A program made the translations under genes and the position numbers. The notes beneath the pieces were generated by a model, which was not told the origin of the DNA, did no database searches, and saw nothing but the letters and a program-made list of their open reading frames with translations. 64,000 nucleotides of DNA from Macrotis lagotis (lineage: Eukaryota; Chordata; Mammalia; Peramelemorphia; Peramelidae), in the NCBI RefSeq assembly GCF_037893015.1, contig NC_133658.1, positions 251,354,518 through 251,418,517 of the forward strand, given 5' to 3'. Numbering within the stretch: position 1 is the first letter of the stretch; each line of letters begins with the position of its first letter. Below are positions 1-44,848 of this stretch, piece after piece.

Positions 1-110
1 GTACAGGAAATGGAGGTTCAGAGAACTTGTGATTTGCCCACAGCTACACAGGCACTTGAGGGTGGAGACAGAATATGTCTTCAACTCCAAGTTTGACATG
101 AATGAAAATT
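1..110 (-). repeat. MIR-like old SINE fragment
   Basis: Antisense MIR hallmarks: a GGAAATGGAGGTTCAGAGA run, then a TTTGCCCACAGCTACAC box. Diverged and cut by the window edge. Confidence 0.5.
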
Positions 111-252
111 CATGACCGAAGAACAACAATTGTCTTCACTGCCATTCTTGCTTCTCGACTTTAGTCTCTGACATATCATCTGTGCTTAGATACTAATTGA
201 TTTACTGAATGATTGAAGGTTGATTAACTTTCTTCTCTCCTTCCATTTTTAG

Positions 253-34118
<33,866 letters not shown>

Positions 34119-37100
34119 CTGTAAGCAAGATTGGTCATTGCTGACTCTCTGCCAAGCTTTGAAAACACCTCTGTTCACAAGGGGAGAAATGCTCATTGGT
34201 GCTTACTGTGAAAACCAAGGAAGCAGCATTTTGCATTTCAAACTGTGGTTTGGAAAAGTGTCCATCCTATTCTGGCTAACAGGAGCATCTCATAAAAGTA
34301 GCTTAACTAAGGGTTGGTAATATTTGATTTAAATTGTTGCATACTGAGTTAATAGTCAAATTGAAGTCTGTTCCATCCCTGTCATTCTATTCCTGTTTGC
34401 TGATTCAAGTCTGTCAAATCTGTCTTTGAAGATGCTGTCATTTTCTGTCAAATCTGTCTTTGAAGATGCTGTCATTTTCTAATTCACATAATTGGTTGTA
34501 AATGATTTATTGAGAGAATTTCTATCTTTGAAAATGCTGAATATAGTTGTATAGGTATGTGCTGTTTAGAGAGTATGTTAATAAAATATATCGTAATGGC
34601 TCACTGCCACCTAAAAACTAGGCTGGATGTTTTTTGTTGTTCTTATGAGTGTACACTAAACTAGATCAGGTTGGGTATGCATTAGCTTTGGATCAGCTGT
34701 TAGTCCAGTTTGTAGAAAGTAGGGAGAAAGGAGGTTTACCTCATGCTATCTGAGAGTTTTAAAAGTATTTAATGAACAGCTTTTATCAAAAGTTTAAATG
34801 TGCTATGGTTAAGATTTTGGTGGTAACAGTGACTGCAGTGAATGCCTCCTACCTCCCTGTGTATTAAATACCTTAGAGCTAAGCCATCAGAGAAGGCAGA
34901 CATCTGAGGGAAATTACTCAAACTGAAGAATGTATATGGAAAGTTAAAAACCATTTCTAGAATTTGTTGTCCAATCTATTCCCTCTTAAATATAACACAT
35001 TAAGTAATAGTGAAGATGTCTATTTAGCCAGAGTTAATTTATATTTGAACAATAAATATCAGGATACTTTTATTTTTATTACAGAACCGAGGATGCACCC
35101 TATTGTTAATATCACAGCTTTTCAGAACATGTTAGTACTGACTTTGGGGAAGAGAGACATCAGGCATCACACTGTGATTTCTTCTGTCCAAAGTCAGTGT
35201 GCTTAAATTGTTAGGACAGCCAGAAAACAGATGGGATCGACTGCAGTTTATCACCCCCTAGTGATACACTTTGGAATAGGCTCTAGAATTCTCATCATAC
35301 TGCAATAGCCTAACTGCAATATACCCGAACTATAGATGCAATGGTTTTAAAACAATTTTCTGTTTGCAAAAAAAATGTGGTCAAGAGCCCATTATCTGTA
35401 TACTGCATCATGGGAAGGTCACAAAGCTTAATGTGTTAAAGACAAGGAAAATAAAATCCTTACTCTGTGCAATCTGAGCCCTTTCATGCGCTGCATCTAG
35501 CAGCACTGAGAATTATAAAAAGTATTATTCACAATTACTAAAATATATTTGTTTCTAACCATACCCATTGATCCTTTTATTCAACTTTTATGAATTTCCA
35601 GGACCTTAGAGGTTGATATCTTGGGAAACCAGATTGTAGATCCGATGGATTTAGGGTTCTTTTTTGAATAAGACTCCTGGTGCTTATGTTAATAAAAGTT
35701 CTCACTAATGTTTTTTTACAGCCTTGACCAGTAGGTTTTGGCCAGCAGAATTCTATATCAACTTTTTTTCTCCCTATCCACCAAGAGAGTTTAATTTTAT
35801 TACCAAAGAAATAATAGGAGTTTGAGGCCTTTAAGTTATTAAATGCACATAAGAAAGTTAAATTCAATAGAAAGGAGCAAATAGGTATATTTTATCGTGA
35901 TTCAAATATTTTTTAAATGTAGCCTCTAACTTATTTATGTTTAAAGTCATTGCTTCTTTTCCTAGCAACATCCAACTTAGTTGGTCATTCCTTGGTGCTG
36001 TAGGTTGTCACCTATATGTCAGTAGTTTCTATTTGGTATTTGTTTATACTTTGTATAGCCAAGAAAACTGAGCATCTCTATCCATGTGCATTTCAGTCCT
36101 CAGAATGGCTGCTCCCTTTGCATGGAGACACCATTGTGTGTGTTTTTAGTGTGCCATTGTTTCAGCAAATGTGAACCATAAGAATTTTTAGTCATATTAA
36201 TCTTCCATTGCCTTCAGTTTATTCCAGGAAAACACAATATTATACAAAATTACCTTGTGTAGGAGACAGGTAGTTCACAGGAACCAGGTTATAAATGGGC
36301 TGTAACCCAGCGGTAACCAGGCTCGCCTGTTGTTAGTTGGGGTCTGGTTCTAAAGTATTGCTATTGCTGTTGTCAGATGATACTGGCCACAGCATTGTTC
36401 TGTACGCTATGTTACTCTTAACTATCTGCTTGTGAATAATCACAAGATTTCTGAGAAGACAACAGCATTGCAAGGTTATCTCTCTGAATATTCAATCTTG
36501 ATTTTTTTAAAATCATTTTAAGAAAAGCAGTTTTTTAAAAACAATATTCATTTTGCTAGCCATGCACCTTTTAAAAACTTGATAAAAAAAATCATCTAGA
36601 GCAGTTTCCACGATACTGGATTGGAAAAGTGCTGTCAAGGTCACATAGCCTCAAGTAGTAAGCTATTAAAACATCCTGATTCTTGAGTAAATTTATTCTT
36701 CTCCTTACATTACTTCCTTAAGAATTGACATTATAACCTCTGTTGTTCAAAAATTGATGAAATTGATATTTGGGTGTTTGGTTTTGGTGAAGATTGCTAT
36801 TCAGTAAACCTGTAAAGTAGGAAAATGAAGAGCTCACAGTCTTCTTTTTCACAGTGCTTTAAATATTTATTGTGTCTCTAGACAATAGTATTCTTTAAAA
36901 TGTCAGTGTTTCATACACCAGTTCTATTTTTTTTCTTCATTGTGAAATGGATAATTGTATAACCATGGGCATCATGATGATGAACCTAGAAAGGGAAATT
37001 GAACATTTAGACAGAATTTTTTTCTGGTAAAATATCCTATTGCTTTCTTTTTTCCATCCCTGTACACCAATATAACCAAAGAATATTCATTATGAATATT

Positions 37101-37845
37101 ATATTCTAGTGTTGAAAAAGGTCAAAATATTTAGGTAAAAAGTTAACTTTTGCACAAAATGAAAATAACCTAAAACATTTAAAAATATCTTTTGAGGATG
37201 GCTATAGCCCTCAAAAGTAATCTGAAAAATGTTAAAATAGCTTTCTGACAGAGTTCAACCTGAAAGTGTCTATCTCTCATTCATTTCTAGTGTTTGCTGT
37301 TATGATGCAAGTGGGTATAGGTTTTAAATTTAAGCTGGGTCCTAACTATGTATTTTTCCATTCAGTTTTTAAGATAGATATTGTTTAAATTCAAATGTTT
37401 TTCCATCAGAAACTTTGAAGTCTAAAAATTCAACTGAGCATTTTAAAGAATGACTATGGCTAGCAACCCTTGGTCAAAAAAAATTGAATACAGATCAAAG
37501 GTGTTGTTTTCTCAATGTTTTGATTTTTTTAAAAATTTCTCTGCATATTGCATCAAATATATTTCATGTGCAAAACTGTATGTTTTACCTACTTAAAATG
37601 CCTAAAATTAGTTAAATAGCTACTTTGGTTTAATCTACATGCTATAATTAAGTGCAGTTAATATTAATAATTTAATGAAAAGCATTCCTTACCCAATGGA
37701 TGTATACATTTTTGAAAGAATGAGCAGAATTCTATAATATGAAATGCTATGTAAAGTTTTCTATGTAAAAATATTATGTAAAATACTCTTAAAATATTCC
37801 ATGCTTTAATCAGGTGGCAAATCAATAAAGTTTTAAAAATGAAGT
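34119..37845 (+). other. ARFGEF1: Probable ARFGEF1 3' UTR (about 3.7 kb)
   Basis: After the stop there is no SINE, LINE or MIR I can recognise until 38.64 kb, against roughly one SINE per 1.5-2 kb elsewhere. AATAAA hexamers occur at 34580, 35450, 35691 and 37824. The last, in an ATCAATAAAG context, is the best candidate for the distal poly(A) site. A perfect 34-bp tandem duplication sits at 34411-34478. The extent is inferred from repeat absence and hexamers only. Confidence 0.6.
34411..34478. repeat. Perfect 34-bp tandem duplication in the ARFGEF1 3' UTR
   Basis: The unit starting CTGTCAAATCTGTC and ending GTCATTTT is present twice without a mismatch (34411-34444 and 34445-34478). Confidence 0.95.
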
Positions 37846-38639
37846 TGTTTTTAATGTAGTGATTAAAAGTATATCAAACTGTTAGTTTTATGTTTATGAA
37901 ACAACTCTATTCTTAGACTTATGCCACTTTTCCACTGGCTACCAGTGTCATCATTAGCAGGTCACTTTCCCTCCCTAAATCTCACTTTCTCTTACAAAAT
38001 AAGGGTGGTCTAGTTGTTCTCAGGTTCCTCTTAGCTGTCTTTAAAAAAAAATAAAAATTTTAAGTTGATAAATGCCTTGTCAGTGAGAAAATTCATTTTT
38101 ATTAGGAATAATTGTTAATTGTAGGTCTGGATTTTTTATTTTCCTTGAAAAGATAATATATCTTGAAACTGCTGTAGTTAACTTATGTGAGAAAATGAAA
38201 ATTCATAACTGTGTTACTGATAATCACATAACCTACTGACTGAAGTCTTAACTACTGCATATAAATAATAATAGCTAGCATAATACTTTACATTATATTT
38301 TATTTTTATTCTAAATTTAAAATGATCATTTTCACTACAAATTAGAACATAAAAAGGATTGTACATAAAATACAATTATCTTTCATATGACTTGCTTTTT
38401 TAAAAAATTATGACATATAATGATCTTATGTAATAAATATAATGATCTTAACGTAATACTTTCAGAACTGTTCTGCATTTCTGTGCTTCCTTCTGAACTT
38501 TCTTCTTTTCTCCTTTCTTCTTCCATTCCTCTATTTGAGACATCTGAAAATATGAGATAAACTACATCTTTAGTCCATCACCTTTCAGGAGATGAATACA
38601 ATACTATGATCAAAGTTAATTCTTTTAAAATAATTTTTC
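37846..38639. other. Intergenic stretch, nothing assigned
   Basis: AT-rich sequence after the last ARFGEF1 poly(A) candidate; no gene or repeat recognised. Confidence 0.5.
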
Positions 38640-38785
38640 GGGGTGGCTAGGTGGCATAGTGGATAAAGCACCGGCCTTGGAGTCAGGAGTACCTGGGTTC
38701 AAATCTGGTCTCAGACACTTAATAATTACCTAGATGTGTGGCCTTGGGCAAGCCACTTAACCCCATTTGCCTTGCAAAAACCTAA

Positions 38786-38826
<41 letters not shown>
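38640..38826 (+). mobile_element. CORE-SINE with (AAT)n tail
   Basis: Sense copy starting GGGGTGGCTAGGTGG. Its tail CCTAAAATAATAAT has grown into about 13 AAT units. ATAATTTTTC before and after is the likely target-site duplication. Confidence 0.93.
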
Positions 38827-38827
<1 letters not shown>

Positions 38828-39857
38828 TTTTCTTTAGCATATTATTGAAGAAATTATTATTCTGGTCATACTTATTTGATTCTGTATCTGTTCCTTATAG
38901 ACCCAAATATCTCTGAAAAACATTTCTCATAAATCTCACAACCATATCCTGCCAGTCTGTAGCTCCTGCTTCAAATGATGGGCAAACCTTTCATTTTCAG
39001 TTCTTTGATTCCTTCCCCCACTCTCTCCCTTAATCCTCCTTTTGGGATCTATTCTCTTAATGAGAAGGTTGTTTAGTTAGCACCTATTCCCTCCATAGCA
39101 TTCAACTGTCTCTTTCTCTCCACTCCTCCTCTCTCTTCCCTTTCTTATGCCAAGAAAAATGTTCATTTCATAACTGCTTAAAATCTTCTGCTTACTTTTC
39201 TTCCCATGCATTGCTATTTAAATTCTACACCCTTCTTCCTATAATAATCCTTTTACCTTCTAATTTTGTTCTTCCCTTTAAGACCAGAATGAACCCAATT
39301 AGTCCCCAGGTCCTCTATCTTATTTAATTCTTTTCAGTATCCTCCTATTGTGCTGTTAACCTTCTCATTCCTGAATAACTGTATCCTTGTAGGTTTCTTT
39401 GAATTATTATAGTTGCACTTTAAATTTTTTACTTAACTCTGGTCTTTTCATTAGAAATGCATTAAAATCTTCTATTCCATTAGAAGTCCATTTTTCCCCT
39501 CAGAATAATCAACTTTTCAAAGTGAGTCATTTTTTTATTATAAGCCTATTTATCTTTTTTGCCTTTTGAAATACTGTATTCTATAATCTGTCTTTTGTAG
39601 TAGAAAATCACAGACTTTGTGTGATCCTGATTAATTATATGGTATTGGAACTGCTGTCTGGCTGCTTGAAGTTTATTTTTGTTGTCTTTTTTTCCACTAT
39701 CGAGAACTTTGAATTTTGGCTTTGAAATTTCTGGGTCTTTTTTTCATCTTTTCAGAAGGAAATTGTTGATTTTTTTTTCTCTGTTTTCACTTTGTTCTCT
39801 TGTTTTTAAATGATCAAGGTAGTTTTCATTTATGATTTTTTTGAAATATTGTAACAA

Positions 39858-40003
39858 AGGGTAGCCAGGTGGCATAGTGGGTAGAGCACCAGCCTTGGAG
39901 TCAGGATGACTTGAGTTCAAATCCAACCTCAGGCATTTAATAATTACCTAGCTTTGTGTGACCTTGGGCAAGTCACTTAACCCCACTGCCCTGCAAAAAA
40001 AAC
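39858..40003 (+). mobile_element. CORE-SINE in the antisense L1
   Basis: Sense copy from AGGGTAGCCAGGTGG to a short A-tail. AACAAAG occurs on both sides, a short likely target-site duplication. Confidence 0.88.
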
Positions 40004-40070
40004 AAAGAAGTATTATGTCAAGGCAATTTTTTAAAATCATGGAGTCTGATGATTCCTTTTATTTTTTTTA

Positions 40071-40360
40071 AGATACTCCATCTCCCTATCTTGTCCATGC
40101 TAGAGGTAAAGCAGATTCTCAGTGGACCAGTCCCACTGTTTATTGGCCCAGATGCTCTGACCTGCCCCATTTCCAATCTGGGCTGCTTTAACCCTCAGAC
40201 TGATTGGTAAGCCCCTTACCTACTGAGGGATCCACCCTGTGATACAGACTTAGTGCAGGCACTTAACTTTTAGTTCATCTGAAGTTCAGCCCAAGCCATA
40301 GTCTATCAATCTCTGCCTCCCAAGTAGCCATAACTAAATGTGTGTACCACTATGCCCAAC
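40071..40360 (-). pseudogene. 7SL RNA (SRP RNA) retropseudogene
   Basis: On the minus strand this reads as a near full-length 7SL: 5' GGGCATAGTGGTACACAC, then GGCTACTTGGGAGGCAGAGA, GTGCCTGCACTAAGTCTG, CAGCCCAGATTGGAAATGGG with GCAGGTCAGAGC, and a 3' end near GAGATGGAGTATCT. These match successive 7SL parts, including the GGAAAC-like loop region of helix 8. An A-rich tail follows, seen as T-rich 40057-40070 on the plus strand. Flanks GAGTCTGATGATTCCT (40042-40057) and GAGTCCAATGATTCTT (40362-40377) are its target-site duplication. It is not an Alu: the central S domain is present. About 290 bp, many changes, no promoter context, so presumably dead. Confidence 0.85.
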
Positions 40361-40545
40361 AGAGTCCAATGATTCTTCGGTTAGCCCTCTTTGGCTTCTT
40401 TTACAACTCAGTTATTCTTTTTGTAGCAAATGTCTTATATTTTCTTCAATTTTTCAATCTTTTGATTTTGTTTTAATATTTCTTGTTTTATGAAGTCATT
40501 TATTTCTATTTGATCTATTTTGGTTTTAAGGGACTTCACTTGTAT

Positions 40546-41063
40546 TTCTAGGATGACCTCTTACCTCTCAGGATTAGGCTTTTCTACAGAACTCTTGCTC
40601 TTCAGGGTCCTCTTTGGCATCTCAGGACAGAGTGCTGGAAATCTCAAACCCCTAGACCTGGAATGGCCCAGCCTGAGCATTGCCATCTACACTGGTCACT
40701 TCCGAGATGACGACTGTGGGCTTCTTACCCTCTTGGGGCTTTCTTGGACAAGCCCTTTATTCTTGTGGCTTCTGAATATAGAGCTTTGCAGATTTGGGGA
40801 TATGGGATTCTCAGGTAGTACGAGACTGATAGATTATTTATTTTGTGCTTGTTTGCTGGCAGGTGCCTATCTTATTGCCTATGATCTTTTTTACTACTTT
40901 TTGTACAGTTCTAGGATGGATAAGATCACTTTGTCGTTTTGCATTGAGTTTGCCAGAGGAGTGGTAACTGGGCTTCCCATTTCTGTTAAAGTTTCCTTCC
41001 TGGACAGAATTCCAGCAATAGATATATTAATTCACTTGACTTTGAGAGATATGATTCCATTTT
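40546..41063. other. Unassigned stretch with a 183-codon open frame
   Basis: An open frame (40520-41071, +) crosses from the antisense L1 into this stretch. The conceptual product is Leu/Phe/Ser-rich with no motif I recognise and starts inside L1 sequence. I do not call it a gene. Family of the DNA unknown. Confidence 0.3.
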
Positions 41064-42964
41064 ACAGATGAAGAAACTGAGTGTCAGACAGGTTTAGGTG
41101 GAATGAAAGACCCCCTTAGAAGAACTGTTAAGCAAAGTGCAGAAAATGTATGTCAGAAGGGAAGATGAGAAACAGGCAGAAAAGCCAGATTATGATCCAA
41201 ATAGGGAGGTTATGAAAAAGCCAGTTACAGGGGAGGCAAAAGTTCCCCAGGAATCAGAACTGGAAGAAAGGCAAGAGTTGGGAGAAGGGAAAAGACAAGA
41301 TTACCTGTTATCACTGTGGGAAGGATGGGTATTTTAGAAGAGAATGCCCCAAGGTGACAAAGGAGGAACATGTTCTATTCTCTCCTTTCCTACCAGGAAC
41401 CCCTAGTAAATTTATAGGTTGGGGAAATTAGGGAAGAACTACCATTCCTGGTAGATGCAGGAGCAGAGAGATCTGTCTACTGTCACCAGGAATTAAAATA
41501 GGGAAGAGAACTATCAAAGTCACAGGGGTGAAAGGGGAGGACTTTCAAGGATTAGTCATTGATAGGAGTCCTGTTCCATGGAATGGACAGAAGGGTTTTG
41601 CTGAATTCCTGTTCATGCACAAAAGCAGGGAGCTCCTTGATGGAGAGACCTCATCATCCATTTAGGGCTGGGACTGGAAGTATTTGATAATCAAATGGTT
41701 GTTAGGATGTGCCTTCTTCTGGCTTAACATGAACAGCAGATAGACCACAAAGTCTGGGCCAGGGTTAGAAATGGGAGATTTAAAGATTGAGCCCCTAGTA
41801 ATTAAGCTAAAGAACCCTGAGGAAGTGGTATGTGTAAGGCAGTATACTATCCCCTTGGAAGGAAAGAAGGGTCTACAGTCAGTGATTGGTAGGCTGATAG
41901 AAAATGATTTACTAGAACTCTGTATGTCAAAACATAATTCTCTGATTCATTCTAATAAGTCAAATGGAATACCATCTTGTACAGAACTACAGGACAGTAA
42001 ATAAAAGAGTACAGATCTACCACCCTGTAGTACCCAAGGCATAAACCTTGTTGAATAGAATTTCCCTAGAGCATAGGCAGTTTGGTGTGGTAGCTTTGAA
42101 GGATGCTTTATTTACTTTTACCTGGTGAACATCCTCTGACTGGGGAGAAATCAGCACTATTGGTAGACAGTATTACAGCAGAGGTTTGCTGACTCTCCCA
42201 ATCTATTTGGACAAGTGTTGAGGATATCTCAAGAAACTACAATTTGTAGAGCAAGAAGTCAAATATCTGGGGCACTTGATTAATAAGGGCAAAAGAAAAA
42301 TTAACCCTGCAAGGATAAAAGGGATTGCAGAATTGCCCCTGCCATGCAGGAGCTGAGAAAATTTCTGGGAATAATTAGGTATTATTAGTTGTAGATAGAT
42401 TCCTAAGCACAAGTGACAGAAATTGCTGGAGGAAGACCCCAAGGCTCCACAGTGGAACACAGGAGAAAAGCAGTTGATCAAAGACTTGAGACAGCATCTT
42501 ACCCAGGCTCCAGTCCTGGCATGATCCACCCTAAACAGGCCCCTCATCTGTTTGCCACTGTGGAAAGAGTTGCTACTCTCATTGTCTTCATCCAGTCATG
42601 GGCAGGACAAATGGCCTCTGGCTTTCCTATTGAAATTTTGAGACACAGTCTCTCAAGGTTGACCAAAGTGTGTGTGGGCAGTGACAACTACTGCCCTGTT
42701 GGTAGAAAAGCAGAAAACTTACATTTGGAGGAGCAGCGGTAGTGAACATGCCCCATCAAGTAAAGACTATTCTGAACCAAGGAGTGGGAGATGTTTAACC
42801 AGTTCATGATTCTGAAGTATGAGGCAATCATACTTAGAAAAGGGATGAGCTGGTACTTCTCAATGATAATGTTAATCCTCCTCAATCAACAGACTTAAAT
42901 CTCAAGTGTTTTGACATTAGTAAGATTAGTAACCTTAATTTTTCCCAAAAGAATAATAGGAAGG

Positions 42965-43024
42965 TGTGTGGCCTTGGGCAAGCCACTTTAACCCCATTTG
43001 CCTTGCAAAAACCTAAAAAAAAAA
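42965..43024 (+). mobile_element. 5'-truncated CORE-SINE (60 bp) in the ERV fossil
   Basis: Only the 3' part, from TGTGTGGCCTTGGGC to the A-tail. Exact 18-bp target-site duplication AAAAGAATAATAGGAAGG at 42947-42964 and 43025-43042. Confidence 0.93.
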
Positions 43025-43699
43025 AAAAGAATAATAGGAAGGCCTAGAAAAAGGTGAATGGACTGAATGAGGTTCAAACCTGACCATTTTCCTGATGGTC
43101 ATACTTATACAAGCCATTAGCGCTCCTACTCACTCTATGCCAATCTACCCCCCCAAGATAATGTCTTCATAGGATTGATGAAAGTCATTGCCAAAACCTT
43201 TAATATGTCCAACTGATCCAAAACGATGGCCCAAAGCAGCTTGACAACTGACCATTGTTGCCTATACCCCCGAGTCCAGTATGAATTCTCAGCAACCAGT
43301 CAAAGGTATGACATGGTACTGGGTTCTGTACCAAGGGTGAGAAACTTAGTTGGCATTTGTTGGAGTCAAGAGAAGGCAAATATTGCTGAAATCAAATTGG
43401 GAGGAGAAAGGCTGGGAGTAAGCAGATGCAAGTATACTGATTGGAGTCAGGACATGGTAAGAACTCATGACTGCACCTCTTAAAAGGGTGCTTGGAATTC
43501 CACTCATCTTAAGTGCCATAAAGAAAAGTGGATACCTTGAAACAACTCAGAAAAGGATTATGGCAAGAGATCGTGACTTTATTCTTTCCCTTCTGGGTTG
43601 GAATAAGAGTATACATCAAGGGTTCTACTTCAGCCGATTCTGGAGCAAGAGTGATGGAAAAAGGGAGGAGGGAATAGAAAATTATGAAAAACAACATTC

Positions 43700-43850
43700 A
43701 GGGGCAGCTAGGTGGCATAGTGGATAAAGCACTGGTCTTGGAGTCAGGAGTACCTGGGTTCAAATCCAGTCTCAAGACACAATAATAATAATTACCTAGC
43801 TGTGTGGCCTTGGGCAAGCCACTTAACCCCATTTGCCTTGCAAAAAACAA
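43700..43850 (+). mobile_element. CORE-SINE in the ERV fossil
   Basis: Sense copy, GGGGCAGCTAGGTGGC to TTGCCTTGCAAAAAAC, with an AATAATAATAATT expansion in the middle. Confidence 0.92.
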
Positions 43851-44420
43851 AACAAAACTTATATTCTCACCAGACTCCTAGGATAACAAACAATAGTAGA
43901 GATCATCACCAATCAAACAGCCAGATAACAGAGTTATCAATCAATCAAGCTACACAGACCAGGGAAGCAGGGTTACAACATAGATTGGGTTTTGGTTATT
44001 TACTAGCAGAAAGAAGGGGGAGCATATAGGACACCCAACCTCTCTGTCATATAAAAATAGATGATAATGGACAAGTTGTAAAGGAGATCACTGGGAGTAT
44101 TAGGAAAATAGCACATGTTCCTGTCCAGACATGGACCTGTCCATTAATATATCCTGGTTGAATTTGTTTAATGGCTTATAAAGTAAGCAGGTGGAGGGAG
44201 TCATTTTAATTGCTGTAAGTGGGTTAATCTTATTTCTATGTACACCTTGTTTCATACAACTCTTTGTGTGATTTGTGCAAACTACTATACAAAATATAGA
44301 AGAAATTCATATAATCAAGAAAAGGAGTACCAAGATGATGCTCATGAAAGAAATGGATGACAAAAGTAGTGACAAGGAATGTAAATTAATGCTGAAAAAA
44401 ATTGAACAATAAATATAAAA

Positions 44421-44848
44421 TGAGTCTAAAGTGTGCAACCTCTCCTAGGTTACAACCCTTTTTACCTTCCCCTTGTATCCTTAATCTTAATATGTTCCCC
44501 TGCCCTGATCATCCTTTCACATATATCATATGTTATTATAATGAATCTTAAAACTCCTCATTGGGTAGAGAAGCTAATATGTATGAAGCTAATTAAGCCG
44601 GTACAATGACTTTGGGCATGGTGATTAGACCATGACCCAGTGAGTCCAATCTGGTCTTGGCTAGTTTGGGCTTTAATATATATTAAAAGAAAAGTAGGGA
44701 ATAGTAGGATATAGGGCTCCATTCCAGGAGAATTCTGCTTCCACAGATAGTGCCAAATAAAGAGCTGACTAAGAGTTAATCAATAAAACTATCCTGTACT
44801 ATAAGATGAATGATATGAGGCTCCAATTTAAGCCTTGGAAGTGCAGTA
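44421..44848 (+). other. Possible ERV 3' LTR remains
   Basis: Lies between the env end and HAL1 copy 2. AATAAA hexamers at 44756 and 44782 and AT-rich U3-like sequence would fit an LTR fossil. No second LTR was found to compare, so this is a guess from position. Confidence 0.25.

Larger units (their letters stand above)
39000..40545 (-). mobile_element. Degenerate antisense L1/HAL1 (3' region and ORF1)
   Basis: Read on the minus strand, 40545 to 40380 gives coiled-coil ORF1 sequence (KQNQKIEKL-like). 39730 to 39590 gives the ORF1 C-terminal part with a QAARQQFQYHI-like motif and 39480 to 39400 its continuation. The pyrimidine-rich 39000-39300 would be the purine-rich 3' region. Many substitutions, no frame left. 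A CORE-SINE (39858) and a 7SL retropseudogene (40071) are inserted in it, so it is older than both. Confidence 0.6.
41064..44420 (+). mobile_element. Class I (gammaretrovirus-like) endogenous retrovirus fossil, broken
   Basis: Parts in order on the plus strand: gag nucleocapsid with a zinc-knuckle-like stretch (about 41300-41360), protease (about 41430-41650), reverse transcriptase with a QYTIPLEGKKGLQSVI block (about 41770-42400), RNase H-like part (about 42440-42760), and env including a transmembrane-subunit stretch (about 43900-44150). It is broken, with many interruptions, and internally incomplete. No confident LTR pair was found; 44420-44848 may hold LTR remains. Two SINEs have landed in it (42965-43024 and 43700-43850), so it is an old insertion. 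Confidence 0.7.

Noticed and set aside
34138-35206. Small open frames of 60-80 codons after the ARFGEF1 stop
   Set aside because: Short, without motifs, and inside the probable 3' UTR.
40520-41071. 183-codon open frame on the plus strand
   Set aside because: It begins inside antisense L1 sequence, shows no recognisable domain, and has no splice or promoter context. Most likely chance.
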